Shown here: positions 8,316-16,901 of the stretch, piece after piece
Layout of the letters: every line of letters begins with the position of its first letter
Numbering within the stretch: the first letter of the stretch is position 1
Assembly: GCA_963822705.1 (NCBI GenBank)
Contig: CAWGIX010000008.1
Span: 248,001-312,000 of the forward strand
DNA: 64,000 nucleotides
Direction of reading: 5' to 3'
From: CAVRQM01 sp963822705
Lineage (GTDB): Bacteria > Pseudomonadota > Alphaproteobacteria > Acetobacterales > Acetobacteraceae
Translations under genes and position numbers: made by a program
Notes under the pieces: generated by a model
Told to the model about the DNA's origin: nothing
Seen by the model: the letters and a program-made list of their open reading frames with translations, nothing else
Databases searched by the model: none

Positions 8316-9506
8316 ATGCTGCTCACGCGACGCTCGGCCCTGCTGGGCCTCGGAGCGGCCGTCACGCTTGGCAGCGCGGCGGGACGTGCCTCGTTGGCGC
8401 TGGCCGCCGCCGATACGCAGCAGCGTTTCGTGGTGGTGATTTTGCGCGGCGCCCTGGACGGGCTGTCGGCCGTGGCGCCCTATGGCGATCCTGCGCTGGC
8501 TCAGCAGCGCGCCGAGTTGCTGCCGCCCCCGCCCGGCACCGAAGGCGGCCTGCTCGATCTGGGCGGCTTTTACGGTCTGCACCCGGCGTTGTCTGGCCTG
8601 CACGAGATGTATCGCGCCGACCAGCTGCTGATCTGCCACGCGGTGGCCGGCGACTGGCGCAGCCGCAGCCACTTCGAGGCGCAGGATTTTCTGGAGTCGG
8701 GCACCGACCATCGGCTCACCAGCGGCTGGCTGAACCGCGTGGTGGCCACGTTGCCCAAAGGAGTGAGCCGGGGCGAGGCGGGCGTCGCGGTCGGCCAGTC
8801 CATGCCACTGCTGCTGCGCGGACCGGCGCCGGTGAGTACCTGGCTGCCCAACATCCTGCCGGAGCTGAACGTGGACCTGTACGCCCGGATCGCAGCGCTC
8901 AATGCGCACGACCCGGTGACCGGCCCCGCCATTGCCGCCGGGCTGCGCGAACGCGGCTTTTCCGATTCGGTTCTGGCCGGCACGGAGACGCCAAACGGCA
9001 AGGGAGCGTTCCAGACCCTTGCCGGCGAGGCCGGGCGGCTGTTAGCCGCGCCGGACGGGCCGCGCATCGCGGCGTTGGAGATCGGCGGGTGGGACACCCA
9101 CGCGGGCCAGGCGGGCCGCCTGGCCGGGCCGCTCTCGCAGTTGGATACCGGGCTCGTGGCCCTCAAGCAGTCCATGGGCGAGGCTTGGCGGCACACCGTC
9201 GTGTTGGTGATGACCGAGTTCGGCCGTACCGTGCACGTGAACGGCACCAAAGGGACGGATCATGGCACCGCCACCGTTGCCTTCGCGGTCGGCGGTGCGG
9301 TGGCCGGCGGAAAGGTGCGGGCGGATTGGCCGGGGCTGGCGCAGGGACGACTGTTCGAGAACCGCGATCTGATGCCCACCACCGACCTTCGGGCCTTTGC
9401 CAAAGGTCTGATCGGCCCCCATCTCGGCCTGAACGAGGCGACGTTGGCGCGGGTGTTCCCGGACAGTGACTCGGTGGGTCCGCTGCGGGGGTTGCTGCAG
9501 GCCTGA
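8316..9506 (+). CDS. DUF1501 domain protein with Tat-like signal
   Basis: A 396-residue DUF1501 (PF07394) protein, sulfatase-fold related. The N-terminus TRRSALLGLGAAVTLG has a twin-arginine motif and hydrophobic core, so export by Tat is predicted. Family segments visible are RGALDGLSAVAPYGD, FYGLHPALSGLHEMY, GGWDTHAGQ and TEFGRTVHVNGTKGTDHG, whose Asp/His residues resemble metal ligands of the alkaline phosphatase/sulfatase superfamily. A Shine-Dalgarno GAGGAG lies 7-8 bases upstream and the gene follows DUF1800 by 3 bp, so they are cotranscribed. The substrate is unknown. Confidence 0.9.
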   Translation: MLLTRRSALLGLGAAVTLGSAAGRASLALAAADTQQRFVVVILRGALDGLSAVAPYGDPALAQQRAELLPPPPGTEGGLLDLGGFYGLHPALSGLHEMYRADQLLICHAVAGDWRSRSHFEAQDFLESGTDHRLTSGWLNRVVATLPKGVSRGEAGVAVGQSMPLLLRGPAPVSTWLPNILPELNVDLYARIAALNAHDPVTGPAIAAGLRERGFSDSVLAGTETPNGKGAFQTLAGEAGRLLAAPDGPRIAALEIGGWDTHAGQAGRLAGPLSQLDTGLVALKQSMGEAWRHTVVLVMTEFGRTVHVNGTKGTDHGTATVAFAVGGAVAGGKVRADWPGLAQGRLFENRDLMPTTDLRAFAKGLIGPHLGLNEATLARVFPDSDSVGPLRGLLQA

Positions 9507-9509
9507 CGA

Positions 9510-10259
9510 TTAGAGCAGTGGTCGCTGCTGAGGTGATTCAACTCCGGCCCGGGCCAGCCGGCGCAGGCCGCTGATATCGGACAGCCGCAGCATCCCGCCC
9601 GCCAACTCGAACAGACCTTTTGCCCGCAACGTCTGCAGTACGCGGTTGGTGTGCACGTTCGACAGTCCAAGCGCGTCGGAAATATGTATTTGGGTCAATG
9701 GCAAGGGTAGCGAGCCGTCGGCGCCGAGGCCGACTTGGCTGGCCCGGCTATGCAGTTGCAGCAGCAGGGCCGAGACCCGCTCCGTGGCGCTGCGACGGCC
9801 GACAGAGAACAGGTTTTCGTCGACCAGGGACTCTTCCCGGGCGCCGAGCCAAGTGACATCGAACGCGATCTGCGGGTGGGAGCGAAAGATGTCCCAGACG
9901 CGATCACGTGCAAAAGCGCACAGCACCACGTCGGTCAGCGCCTCCGCCCCGTGCGCGGCCTCGGCGAACAGTTTTGATTGCAGTCCGACCAGATCGCCGG
10001 GAAGCAAAAAGTTCAAAATCTGGCGGCGTCCGTCCGGCAAGGTTTTGTAGCGGAAGGCCCAGCCGGACCACAGGGTATAAAGCCGCTCCGCCGTTTCTCC
10101 TTCCTGGAAAATGGCACTGCGTGCCTGGAGTTTCAGTTCGCCCACCTTTAGCTGCTGGATGAACGCGACCTCCGCCTCCGTATTCGGCCGGAACGCAGGC
10201 TGCCGCCGCAAGGGGCAGTCGATGCAGGCGACGCTGCAGGTCTCGGCAACCTTTTTCAT
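9510..10259 (-). CDS. Crp/Fnr-family regulator with an N-terminal cysteine cluster
   Basis: A 249-residue transcription factor with a cyclic-nucleotide-binding-fold sensor domain (about 30-150) and a C-terminal winged helix whose recognition region is ISDALGLSNVHTNRVLQTLR (about 195-214). Cysteines occur at 8, 12 and 15 plus one at 114, which resembles the three N-terminal and one central Cys that bind the [4Fe-4S] cluster in Fnr, although spacing (C-x3-C-x2-C) differs from E. coli Fnr (C-x2-C-x5-C). An oxygen- or NO-sensing role is therefore plausible but inferred. It is convergent with DUF1501 (3-bp gap). No TTGAT-N4-ATCAA site was found upstream of neighbouring genes. Confidence 0.88.
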   Translation of the reverse strand: MKKVAETCSVACIDCPLRRQPAFRPNTEAEVAFIQQLKVGELKLQARSAIFQEGETAERLYTLWSGWAFRYKTLPDGRRQILNFLLPGDLVGLQSKLFAEAAHGAEALTDVVLCAFARDRVWDIFRSHPQIAFDVTWLGAREESLVDENLFSVGRRSATERVSALLLQLHSRASQVGLGADGSLPLPLTQIHISDALGLSNVHTNRVLQTLRAKGLFELAGGMLRLSDISGLRRLARAGVESPQQRPLL

Positions 10260-10344
10260 CCTAGCCTTAACCTATGTTGTTGATGCGCCCAGCCCGGCCC
10301 CCGATGATCCTGCTCGATCGTAGCGAAGCATAATTTGTCATAGC

Positions 10345-10776
10345 ATGAAACGCGTTGTCGCCTTGCCCGAAGCGTCAGATCGTGGCCGGACGCTCGTATG
10401 CGCGCCGCCTCGGCTCGGCCGGCTGGAGCGGTGGGCCCTAGCGCTGGCACTGCTGCTGGCGGCTGTCGCCCTGCGCCTTGAGCTGGAAATTCTCCCACGT
10501 ATCGACTTGTTCGCTGTGTTCTATCCAGCCGTGCTGTTCAGCGCGTGGTGGGCAGGGCCTGCCCCAGCCGCTTTCGTATCGGCCGGGTCGGCTCTCAGCG
10601 TGTGGTGGTTTTTGATGCGCACGCCGGGCGTGCTGTCAGTTCCATCTGGCGCTGCCACGCTCTCAATTCTCCTGTTCCTCGTGGGCAGCGGCTTCGGCAT
10701 TGCGTTAATAACCTGTTCCGCCCGCGCTGTCGCGGGGAGTGCTCGCCGCCCCGACTACCAGAACCGGGTCACGTAG
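10345..10776 (+). CDS. Small DUF4118-like membrane protein
   Basis: A 143-residue protein with about four hydrophobic helices. It matches the pattern of DUF4118, the four-helix domain found in KdpD and other sensor kinases: FYPAVLFSAWWAGPAPAAFVS with following SVWWF is characteristic. Here the domain stands alone, without GAF, PAS, HisKA or ATPase parts; the protein ends about 18 residues after the last helix. It could be a truncated sensor kinase or a genuine stand-alone membrane protein. It is divergent from the Fnr-like regulator, which may control it. No Shine-Dalgarno sequence is evident at 10345. Confidence 0.65.
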   Translation: MKRVVALPEASDRGRTLVCAPPRLGRLERWALALALLLAAVALRLELEILPRIDLFAVFYPAVLFSAWWAGPAPAAFVSAGSALSVWWFLMRTPGVLSVPSGAATLSILLFLVGSGFGIALITCSARAVAGSARRPDYQNRVT

Positions 10777-10797
10777 CGGTGGCTCGCTGCGTCGCCC

Positions 10798-11634
10798 CTA
10801 CTTCACCGCACCCAGCGTTAGCCCGCCGACCAGGAAACGCTGGAGCGCCATGAACACCACGGCGACTGGCAACGTGGCGGCCAGAGTCGCAGCCATCACC
10901 TGGTTCCACTCGATGCTGTAGCGGCCGGCGACCAGATTGACGATGCGCAAGGTCAGCGTCAGGCGCGACGGATCGCGCAGCAGCGTCAGCGCCACGGTGA
11001 ACTCGTTCCAGCACGCAACGAAAGCGACGATGCCGGCCACTGCCACCGCCGGCATGGACAGCGGCAGAAAGATGCGCAGGACTGCGTGCAGCCGTGTCGC
11101 CCCGTCGATCCAGGCCGCCTCCTCCAGGTCGCGCGGGATGGTGCGGAAATAGGCCGACAGCATCCACACCGCAAACGCAACATTGAACGCCGCATAGATC
11201 AGCACCACGCCGAGCCGCGTATCGACCAACGTGCCACCGTTCCATGGGATCGCGGCGGCCATGCGGAACAGGCCCAGCACCAGCAGGATCGGCGAGAGCA
11301 TCTGTGTCGCCAGCAGGAACTGGCGGTAGGCGCCACGGGCGGGCATCTGCGTGCGAGCCATGGCGTAGGCCGCGGGAAACGCCACCAGCAGCGCCAGCGC
11401 GGTCGCGGCGATGCTGATGCCCAAACTGTTGAGCAGCGCCGTGCCGAAGTCCGCCGCCCGCCACATGTCGACGAAATTGCCCCAGGCAAGCCGGCTCGGC
11501 AGCCAGCGCGGCGGATAGGCCAGCACCTCGTCGGCCGGTTTCAGCGCGGTGGACAGCATGACCGCAAAGGGGAACAGGGTCAGCAGCACCAACGGCGACA
11601 AGATCAGCCAGCAAAGAGCCGAACGCCGGATCAC
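10798..11634 (-). CDS. Carbohydrate ABC transporter permease, MalG type
   Basis: An inner-membrane subunit of a CUT1 importer, 278 residues with six predicted helices. The EAA loop that docks the ATPase is visible as EEAAWIDGATRLHAVLRIFL around residues 180-199, and the C-terminus has the family end FLVGGLTLGAVK. Its ATG overlaps the stop of the upstream MalF-type gene (ATGA), giving tight coupling. It is last in a three-gene set (binding protein, MalF, MalG); no MalK-type ATPase is present, so a shared ATPase encoded elsewhere must energise it. Confidence 0.93.
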   Translation of the reverse strand: MIRRSALCWLILSPLVLLTLFPFAVMLSTALKPADEVLAYPPRWLPSRLAWGNFVDMWRAADFGTALLNSLGISIAATALALLVAFPAAYAMARTQMPARGAYRQFLLATQMLSPILLVLGLFRMAAAIPWNGGTLVDTRLGVVLIYAAFNVAFAVWMLSAYFRTIPRDLEEAAWIDGATRLHAVLRIFLPLSMPAVAVAGIVAFVACWNEFTVALTLLRDPSRLTLTLRIVNLVAGRYSIEWNQVMAATLAATLPVAVVFMALQRFLVGGLTLGAVK

Positions 11635-12514
11635 GCCTCCGCGTCCCGCTGCATGCGCATGTAGACCACGGTCAACGCCAGCACGATGGCCAACATGGCC
11701 AGCGACACCACCGCAGCCGGACCGGGCCGCCCAGTCGAAACGCGATCTCGTACAGATAGGTGACCAGGATGTGCGTGCCGTTGTCCGGGCCGCCCTGCGT
11801 CATTACCCAGATGATGGGAAAACTGTTGAACACGTAGATCATGTTCAGCACCACGGCGATGGTCACGAACGGCCGTAGCAGCGGCAGCGTCATCCAGCGG
11901 AACGTTTGCCGGCGCGTGGCGCCGTCGATCGCCGCGGCCTCGTATACGTCGCCGGGAATTGACGACAGGCCGCCTAGCAGGATGGTGACGGTAAACGGGA
12001 TCGAAACCAGAATCCCGACCATCACCTCCACCGGAAACGCGGTGTCCGCGCGCGCCATCCACTGCACCGGCTTGCCCATCAGGCCGAGCGATTGCAAGGT
12101 CGTATTGACCATGCCGTGGTCGCCATCAAAACACCACAGCCAGACAATGGCGGCAAGCGACAGGCTGACCGACCAGGGCAGCATGATGATGGTCCGGGCC
12201 ACGCCTCGGCCGTAAAAATCCTGGCGCAATACCAGCGCCGCCGGGAACGACGCGGCGACCGTTCCGCCTACGACGAGCGCCGTCCACACCAGTGTTCGCA
12301 CCACCGCTGCCGAAAAGACCGGGTCCTCCAGCACACGATAGAAATTCGCCAGGCCGACAAATCCGTGCACCAGGCCGAAGCGCGACACGTCCGATACGGA
12401 CAGACGCGCGATCTCCCACAGCGGGTATCCGAGCACAGCGGCCGCGAGAAAAAGGCTGGGAGCGACCAGCGCCAGCGGCGCCGCCCGGCGCAGGGCGGCG
12501 CCGCCGGGATTCAT
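11631..12514 (-). CDS. Carbohydrate ABC transporter permease, MalF type (one frame break)
   Basis: The partner permease of a CUT1 importer, about 294 residues when repaired. The EAA loop is YEAAAIDGATRRQTFRWMTL. The main frame reads correctly to IAFRLGGP near 11725 and then runs out of family; the adjacent frame continues as PAAVVSLAMLAIVLALTVVY and MRMQRDAEA to a stop at 11631, which overlaps the next gene's ATG. A single missing base explains this. Its own ATG overlaps the stop of the binding-protein gene (ATGA at 12514-12511), so all three genes are translationally coupled. Confidence 0.9.
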
Positions 12515-13746
12515 TTGCCGAGCGCCTGATCGGCCTGCGCGGCGGCGGTCTTCAGTGCCGCGGCCGGCTCCGCGTGGCCGAGATAGACCGACTGCACTGC
12601 GTCGGTGACGGCTTTGGCAGTATCCTCCCAGCCGGTCACCGTCGGCGCGAAATGCGCGTCCGGCAGCAGTTTGACAAATGTCTGCAGCCGCTCATTGCCG
12701 GTGAAATATGGATCAGCAGCCTCCTCCTTTGTGGTCGGCAAAAATCCCTCGTTTTTTGTGAACTCTACCCGCGGCGCCTTGGTGAACAAAAAGTCCAGAA
12801 ACTTGAAGGCGGCCGGCTTGACTTTGCTGTTCTTGAACAAGACGACCGAGTCCGTCACGGCATAAGTGGCGTTGCGGACTTCTTTGGGCACCGGAGCCAC
12901 CCCGTAGTTCAGCGACGGCGCTTCGGTCGCGATCTGGTTGATCAGGAAAGGTGCTGTGATCATCATCGCGATGCGGCCCTGCTTGAACAGGTTCTGCAGG
13001 TCCTCACGACCGTAATTGGTGACGCCGTCTTCGGTGTAACCGCGGTCGATCAGCGATTTGTAGAATGCCAAGGATTTCACGCCGGCATCGGAGTCGAACA
13101 CCGCCTTGCCGTCCGGACCGACGACATCGCCGCCAAATGTCCATAGCGCATAATACCAGTAGACGTCGGTTTCGATCAGCTTGCCTTGCAGACCGAACGC
13201 GGAAATGCCGGCGGCCTTCAGCTTGGCAGCGTCCGCAGCCAGTTCGTCCCACGTCGCAGGCGGCGCCGTGATGCCGGCTTTTGCGAACAGGTCCTTGTTG
13301 TAATACATCGCGCGCGCGGAGGCCGCGATCGGCAGCCCATAGATCTTGCCGCCGATTTCGCCGGGTTTCAGAAACGGGCCGATGAACCGGTCCCGAAATT
13401 CCGGACTCATCATGCCGTCGAGCGGCTCGGCCTGTTCGTCTTTGACGAAATCCAGCAGCCAGCGCGTGCCGATGATGGAGATGTCGCTGTTGCTGCCGCC
13501 GGAAATGTCGGTCTGCAATTTCTGCAGCAGGTTGTCCCAGTTGACCACCTCGACTTTCACGTCGATGCCGGGGTTGGCCTTGTGGAACTCGTCGGCCATT
13601 TTCTCGAAATACGGGCCGGTGGCGGCACTGTAGTAGGCGGCGGTGAAGCGCACCGTCTCGGCACGCGCCGCCGCGACCAGTGCTGCACTGCACAACCCCA
13701 GCGTGAGCGCAGTGCCGGCGAAGAAGCTGCGTCGGATCATGGTCAT
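12511..13746 (-). CDS. Extracellular sugar-binding protein, family 1
   Basis: The periplasmic receptor of the CUT1 importer, 411 residues from the ATG at 13746. The start is chosen because MTMIRRSFFAGTALTLGLCS begins a normal signal peptide ending in ARA-E. Upstream in-frame residues are not signal-like. The mature protein has the MalE-like layout with EKMADEFHKANPGIDVKVEV, the hinge YGLPIAASARAMYYNKDLF, and GREDLQNLFKQGRIAMMI. The substrate is unknown. It is first in the operon and its stop overlaps the MalF-type start by 4 bp. About 160 bp of upstream sequence separate it from the divergent CBS gene. Confidence 0.93.
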   Translation of the reverse strand: MTMIRRSFFAGTALTLGLCSAALVAAARAETVRFTAAYYSAATGPYFEKMADEFHKANPGIDVKVEVVNWDNLLQKLQTDISGGSNSDISIIGTRWLLDFVKDEQAEPLDGMMSPEFRDRFIGPFLKPGEIGGKIYGLPIAASARAMYYNKDLFAKAGITAPPATWDELAADAAKLKAAGISAFGLQGKLIETDVYWYYALWTFGGDVVGPDGKAVFDSDAGVKSLAFYKSLIDRGYTEDGVTNYGREDLQNLFKQGRIAMMITAPFLINQIATEAPSLNYGVAPVPKEVRNATYAVTDSVVLFKNSKVKPAAFKFLDFLFTKAPRVEFTKNEGFLPTTKEEAADPYFTGNERLQTFVKLLPDAHFAPTVTGWEDTAKAVTDAVQSVYLGHAEPAAALKTAAAQADQALGK

Positions 13747-13907
13747 GGGCCGTTCCCTCTCTGCGTGCGGCAGCAAACCACGCGACGCGGCCCACCGCAA
13801 AGAGCCGCGGATTCGCGTCGCGTATATGGGCCGCCTATATGGATTGAATGCCGCCGGCCATAGGAGCATAGTCCGCCCAAGGCTCGGCAAGAACAGGAGG
13901 GCCAGCC

Positions 13908-14342
13908 ATGGCGTCCCGTTCCGTTCGAGACGTGATCCAAGGTCAGAAGGTGTTATCCCTGCCGCCGAGCGCCACGGTGCGCACGGCCGCCAAGGCGATG
14001 ACCGAACGCAGAGTCGGCTCGGTCATGGTGGCGCGCGGCCGCCGCTTGCTCGGCATTTTTACCGAGCGGGACGCGCTGTCGCGCGTGCTCGCGGCAGGGC
14101 TTGATCCGGATACGACCGCGCTTGGGCGGGTCATGACGGAACACGTCACCGAGATCAGCCCGGATCGGGAGTTGGTGCACGCGCTGCACCTGATGCAGGA
14201 TTACGGGTTTCGTCACGTGCCGGTCGTCGAGGGCGGCAAGCTGATCGGTGTGGTGTCGATCCGCGACGCCATGGGCAGCGAGATCGTGCGCCTGGAGCAG
14301 GAGGAGGAGGTCAAGCAAGAGCTCGCGGAAACCATGCGCTGA
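13908..14342 (+). CDS. CBS-domain pair protein
   Basis: A 144-residue stand-alone protein of two CBS motifs (about residues 8-65 and 73-130), forming one Bateman module. VRDVIQGQKVLSLPPSATV and GSVMVARGRRLLGIFTERD mark the first, and VMTEHVTEISPDREL and FRHVPVVEGGKLIGVVSIRD the second. Such modules bind adenosine nucleotides and regulate partner enzymes. It lies 3 bp upstream of the phospholipid cassette, so it may sense energy charge for those enzymes; that is inference, because lone CBS proteins are common in this group with no known partner. The C-terminus ends in a charged helix rich in Glu. Confidence 0.9.
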   Translation: MASRSVRDVIQGQKVLSLPPSATVRTAAKAMTERRVGSVMVARGRRLLGIFTERDALSRVLAAGLDPDTTALGRVMTEHVTEISPDRELVHALHLMQDYGFRHVPVVEGGKLIGVVSIRDAMGSEIVRLEQEEEVKQELAETMR

Positions 14343-14345
14343 CGC

Positions 14346-14999
14346 ATGGAGACACGCACCGGTGACCGGCGCCCGATCCGGGCGCGAAGTTTTGCCATCA
14401 GCCAGCGCGTCGCAGGATGGCTGATTCGGCAGCGCGCATCGCCCAACGCCATTTCGCTTGTCGGAATGGGGTGCGGCGTGGTGGCGGGAATTTGCCTTGC
14501 CACGACGTGGTGGCACCCGGAGTTCGACCGGCCGCTCTGGCTAGCCGGAGCGGTTCTGGTAGTCCTGAGACTGATTGCTAACATGCTCGACGGGATGGTG
14601 GCGGTCGGGCGCGGCATCGCGACACCACTCGGCGAGTTGTTCAACGAGGTGCCGGACCGGGTCTCCGACACCGCCGTTCTGGTGGGTGCCGGCATCGCCG
14701 CGGGCGGCGACTGGGGGCTGGGCCTGGCGGCAGCGTTGGCCGCGATGAGCACGGCCTATGTTCGCGCCGTCGGCAAGGCGGCAGGCGCGCCGAGCGATTT
14801 TCGCGGTCCAATGGCCAAGCAGCAGCGGATGGCGGTGGTCGTCCTGCTTGCAGCAATCAACGAGTTGCCACTGCCACCGGAAAGCATCGTTTTGATTGAT
14901 CAGTGGACGCTTGCCCTGGTCGGCGCACTCTCGCTGCTCACGGCATGTCGGCGGTTGCTGTCTGTCGTGCATGCGCTCCGGCCGGCGAAAACGGGGTGA
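14346..14999 (+). CDS. CDP-alcohol phosphatidyltransferase-like membrane protein
   Basis: A 217-residue integral membrane enzyme that would transfer a phosphatidyl or related group from a CDP-linked donor to an alcohol. The family motif D-x2-D-G-x2-A-R-x8-G-x3-D-x3-D is present in altered form from residue 79: Asn79, Asp82-Gly83, Ala86-Val87, Gly96, Asn100, Asp104. Two metal-site Asp are Asn and the Arg is Val. This may be a subfamily trait (E. coli YnbA-like proteins sit in similar CdsA-linked operons) or may alter activity. Its stop overlaps the next start (GTGA). The product lipid is unknown. Confidence 0.82.
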   Translation: METRTGDRRPIRARSFAISQRVAGWLIRQRASPNAISLVGMGCGVVAGICLATTWWHPEFDRPLWLAGAVLVVLRLIANMLDGMVAVGRGIATPLGELFNEVPDRVSDTAVLVGAGIAAGGDWGLGLAAALAAMSTAYVRAVGKAAGAPSDFRGPMAKQQRMAVVVLLAAINELPLPPESIVLIDQWTLALVGALSLLTACRRLLSVVHALRPAKTG

Positions 15000-15990
15000 A
15001 CCCGTTCGCCGTCGCCGGCTGGAGCGAGATATTTGGAAATCCCGTCACCGTCGCCCTCACGGCGGCGACGCTGGGAATCGTGCTCGGTGCCGCAATCATC
15101 ATCTTCGCTCTCTCGGTCACGGGCCGGATCGCACCTGCTCTGCAGCGCGAGCTCCGGTTGCGGCTATTTTCCTGGATCGCCCTGCTGCCGCTGATGCTGG
15201 GGCCGGTGCTGGCCGGAAAAGGTTTTACCATCGCAGCAGTCACGCTGCTGGGCGTGCTGTGCCTGCGCGAGTACGACCGCGCCACGGGCCTGTTTCGCGA
15301 ATACACCATTGTCGCCGTCGTGCTGCTCGGTGTGCTGGCGGTCAATTTCGCTGCTTTGGACCATTGGTATGGGCTATTCGTGGCCCTCGCCCCGCTGACC
15401 GTGGGCGTGATCGCCGTGGCCTCGATCCCCGGTGACCGGCCGGACGGCTATATCCAGCGCACCGCCCTCGGCATTTTTGCCTTCATGCTGTTCGGTGCCG
15501 GACTGGCGCATCTCGGCTACATGGCCAATGACCGCAATTACCGCCCAATCGTGCTGCTGCTGCTGACCGCGGTGGCGTTGAACGACGTGCGGCGTTCACG
15601 GTCGGAAAACTGCTGGGCGGGCCGAAATTGCTGCCGCACACCAGCCCGAACAAGACCATCTCCGGGTCGCTCGGCGCGCTGGTGGTCGTAACGGCCGTTA
15701 TCGCCGTGGTGGCGCAGCCGATTTTCGCGGGCACCGCGCTGGACCATCCGCTGCTTCTGGTCGGGCTCGGGCTAATCGTCAGCATCGCAGGGCAGTGCGG
15801 CGACCTGATGCTGTCGTCGATTAAGCGCGATCTGGGCATCAAGGATATGGGCGTGGCCTTGCCCGGCCATGGCGGGCTGCTGGACCGGTTCAATAGCCTG
15901 CTGCTGGTGGCGCCTGCCAGTTTTCACTACATCGGCTACTACTCGGGCTTTGGGCTTGACCAGCCAACCCGGATTTTTACCGGCCCGTGA
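14996..15990 (+). CDS. Phosphatidate cytidylyltransferase-like protein, CdsA family (one frame break)
   Basis: A multi-pass membrane enzyme that would make a CDP-diacylglycerol-type donor from CTP and phosphatidate. It starts at the GTG 14996, which overlaps the preceding stop. The first frame is normal to TAVALNDV near 15590, and the rest resumes one base out as AFTVGKLLGGPKLLPHTSPN. The CdsA signature is SSIKRDLGIKDMGVALPGHG followed by GLLDRFN; the last position is Asn where the family pattern has Asp. Repaired length is about 331 residues. It sits between the CDP-alcohol transferase and plsC, resembling E. coli ynbAB; a second housekeeping cdsA would be expected elsewhere. Confidence 0.85.
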
Positions 15991-16721
15991 TGGAGTGGCG
16001 GGTCAAGCCGGCGCGCGACCTCGGCCTTACGCGGGAAGAGCGGCTGCGCAGCCAGCATCGTGAGCCCGGTCTGGGCAGCGTGCTGCTGCAATGGTGCTGG
16101 CGCCTCGTGGTGCGGACGTATTTGCGCGTGTTTCATCGGCTAAGCGTGACCGGGCGCGAGCAGCTTCCGAAAACTCCGCCGTTCGTCATGGTGGCCAATC
16201 ACACCAGTCACCTCGATGCGTTGACGCTGGCCTCCGTGCTGCCGGGGAACACGGCGGGACGAGCGTTTGCCTTGGCGGCTGGAGAAATGTTTTTTGGCTC
16301 GCGGGCTGCCTCGGCTTTTGCCGCCTTCGCTATCAATGCATTGCCGGTCTGGCGCAAACACCCGAGCCGCAACGAGGTCTCCGCCCTGCGGCAGCGGCTG
16401 ATGGAAGACGGACTGGTCTACATCCTGTTCCCTGAAGGCACGCGCAGCCGCGACGGCACCTTGGCGTCGTTCCGTCCCGGCATCGGCGCACTGGTGGCGG
16501 GCACCAAAATTCCGGTGGTGCCGTGTTTTCTCGGTGGCGCCTGGGCGGCCTGGCCTGCGCAACGTCGCCTGCCGCGCCCGGGTCCGCTGCACCTCGTCAT
16601 CGGCAGCCCGCTCGGCTTCGCCGAGGTAGTGAACGGTCGAAGCGGATGGGCTTGCGTGGCGCGGGCGTGCGAAGACGCGGTACGCGGGCTCGGTGCCGGT
16701 GAACCGTCACGCGAGGCGTGA
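15990..16721 (+). CDS. plsC: 1-acyl-sn-glycerol-3-phosphate acyltransferase family protein
   Basis: Acylates lysophosphatidate or a similar acceptor at the membrane. The 243-residue protein has the acyltransferase motifs NHTSHLD (HX4D, catalytic His/Asp, about residues 68-74), the FPEGTRS acceptor-binding motif (about 149-155) and a proline-containing motif IPVVPCFLGG. The start ATG at 15990 shares one base with the CdsA-like stop (TGATG). It is third in the cassette, giving a complete local route from an acyl-glycerophosphate to a CDP-linked donor and then a headgroup lipid. Whether it is the housekeeping PlsC is not shown. Confidence 0.88.
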   Translation: MEWRVKPARDLGLTREERLRSQHREPGLGSVLLQWCWRLVVRTYLRVFHRLSVTGREQLPKTPPFVMVANHTSHLDALTLASVLPGNTAGRAFALAAGEMFFGSRAASAFAAFAINALPVWRKHPSRNEVSALRQRLMEDGLVYILFPEGTRSRDGTLASFRPGIGALVAGTKIPVVPCFLGGAWAAWPAQRRLPRPGPLHLVIGSPLGFAEVVNGRSGWACVARACEDAVRGLGAGEPSREA

Positions 16722-16901
16722 TCTGCTGGCCTCACGTATTGTCAGCATTTGGCCCGAAAGTCATAGTGGCGGCTGGGGCTGGGAGGGTCCGGTGGGAAAA
16801 GAACCGATCTCGGGCGTGGCTCGGACCGATTGCCTGGGGTCCGAGCCGCAGGAGGGCGCCCGTGTGTACGCAGAGCTGCCCGTTTCTATCTGCATCGCGC
16901 G

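Noticed and set aside
9507..10345. Fnr box (TTGAT-N4-ATCAA) around the Fnr-like gene
   Set aside because: Only a half-site-like TTGAT near 10280 was present; the second half does not match.
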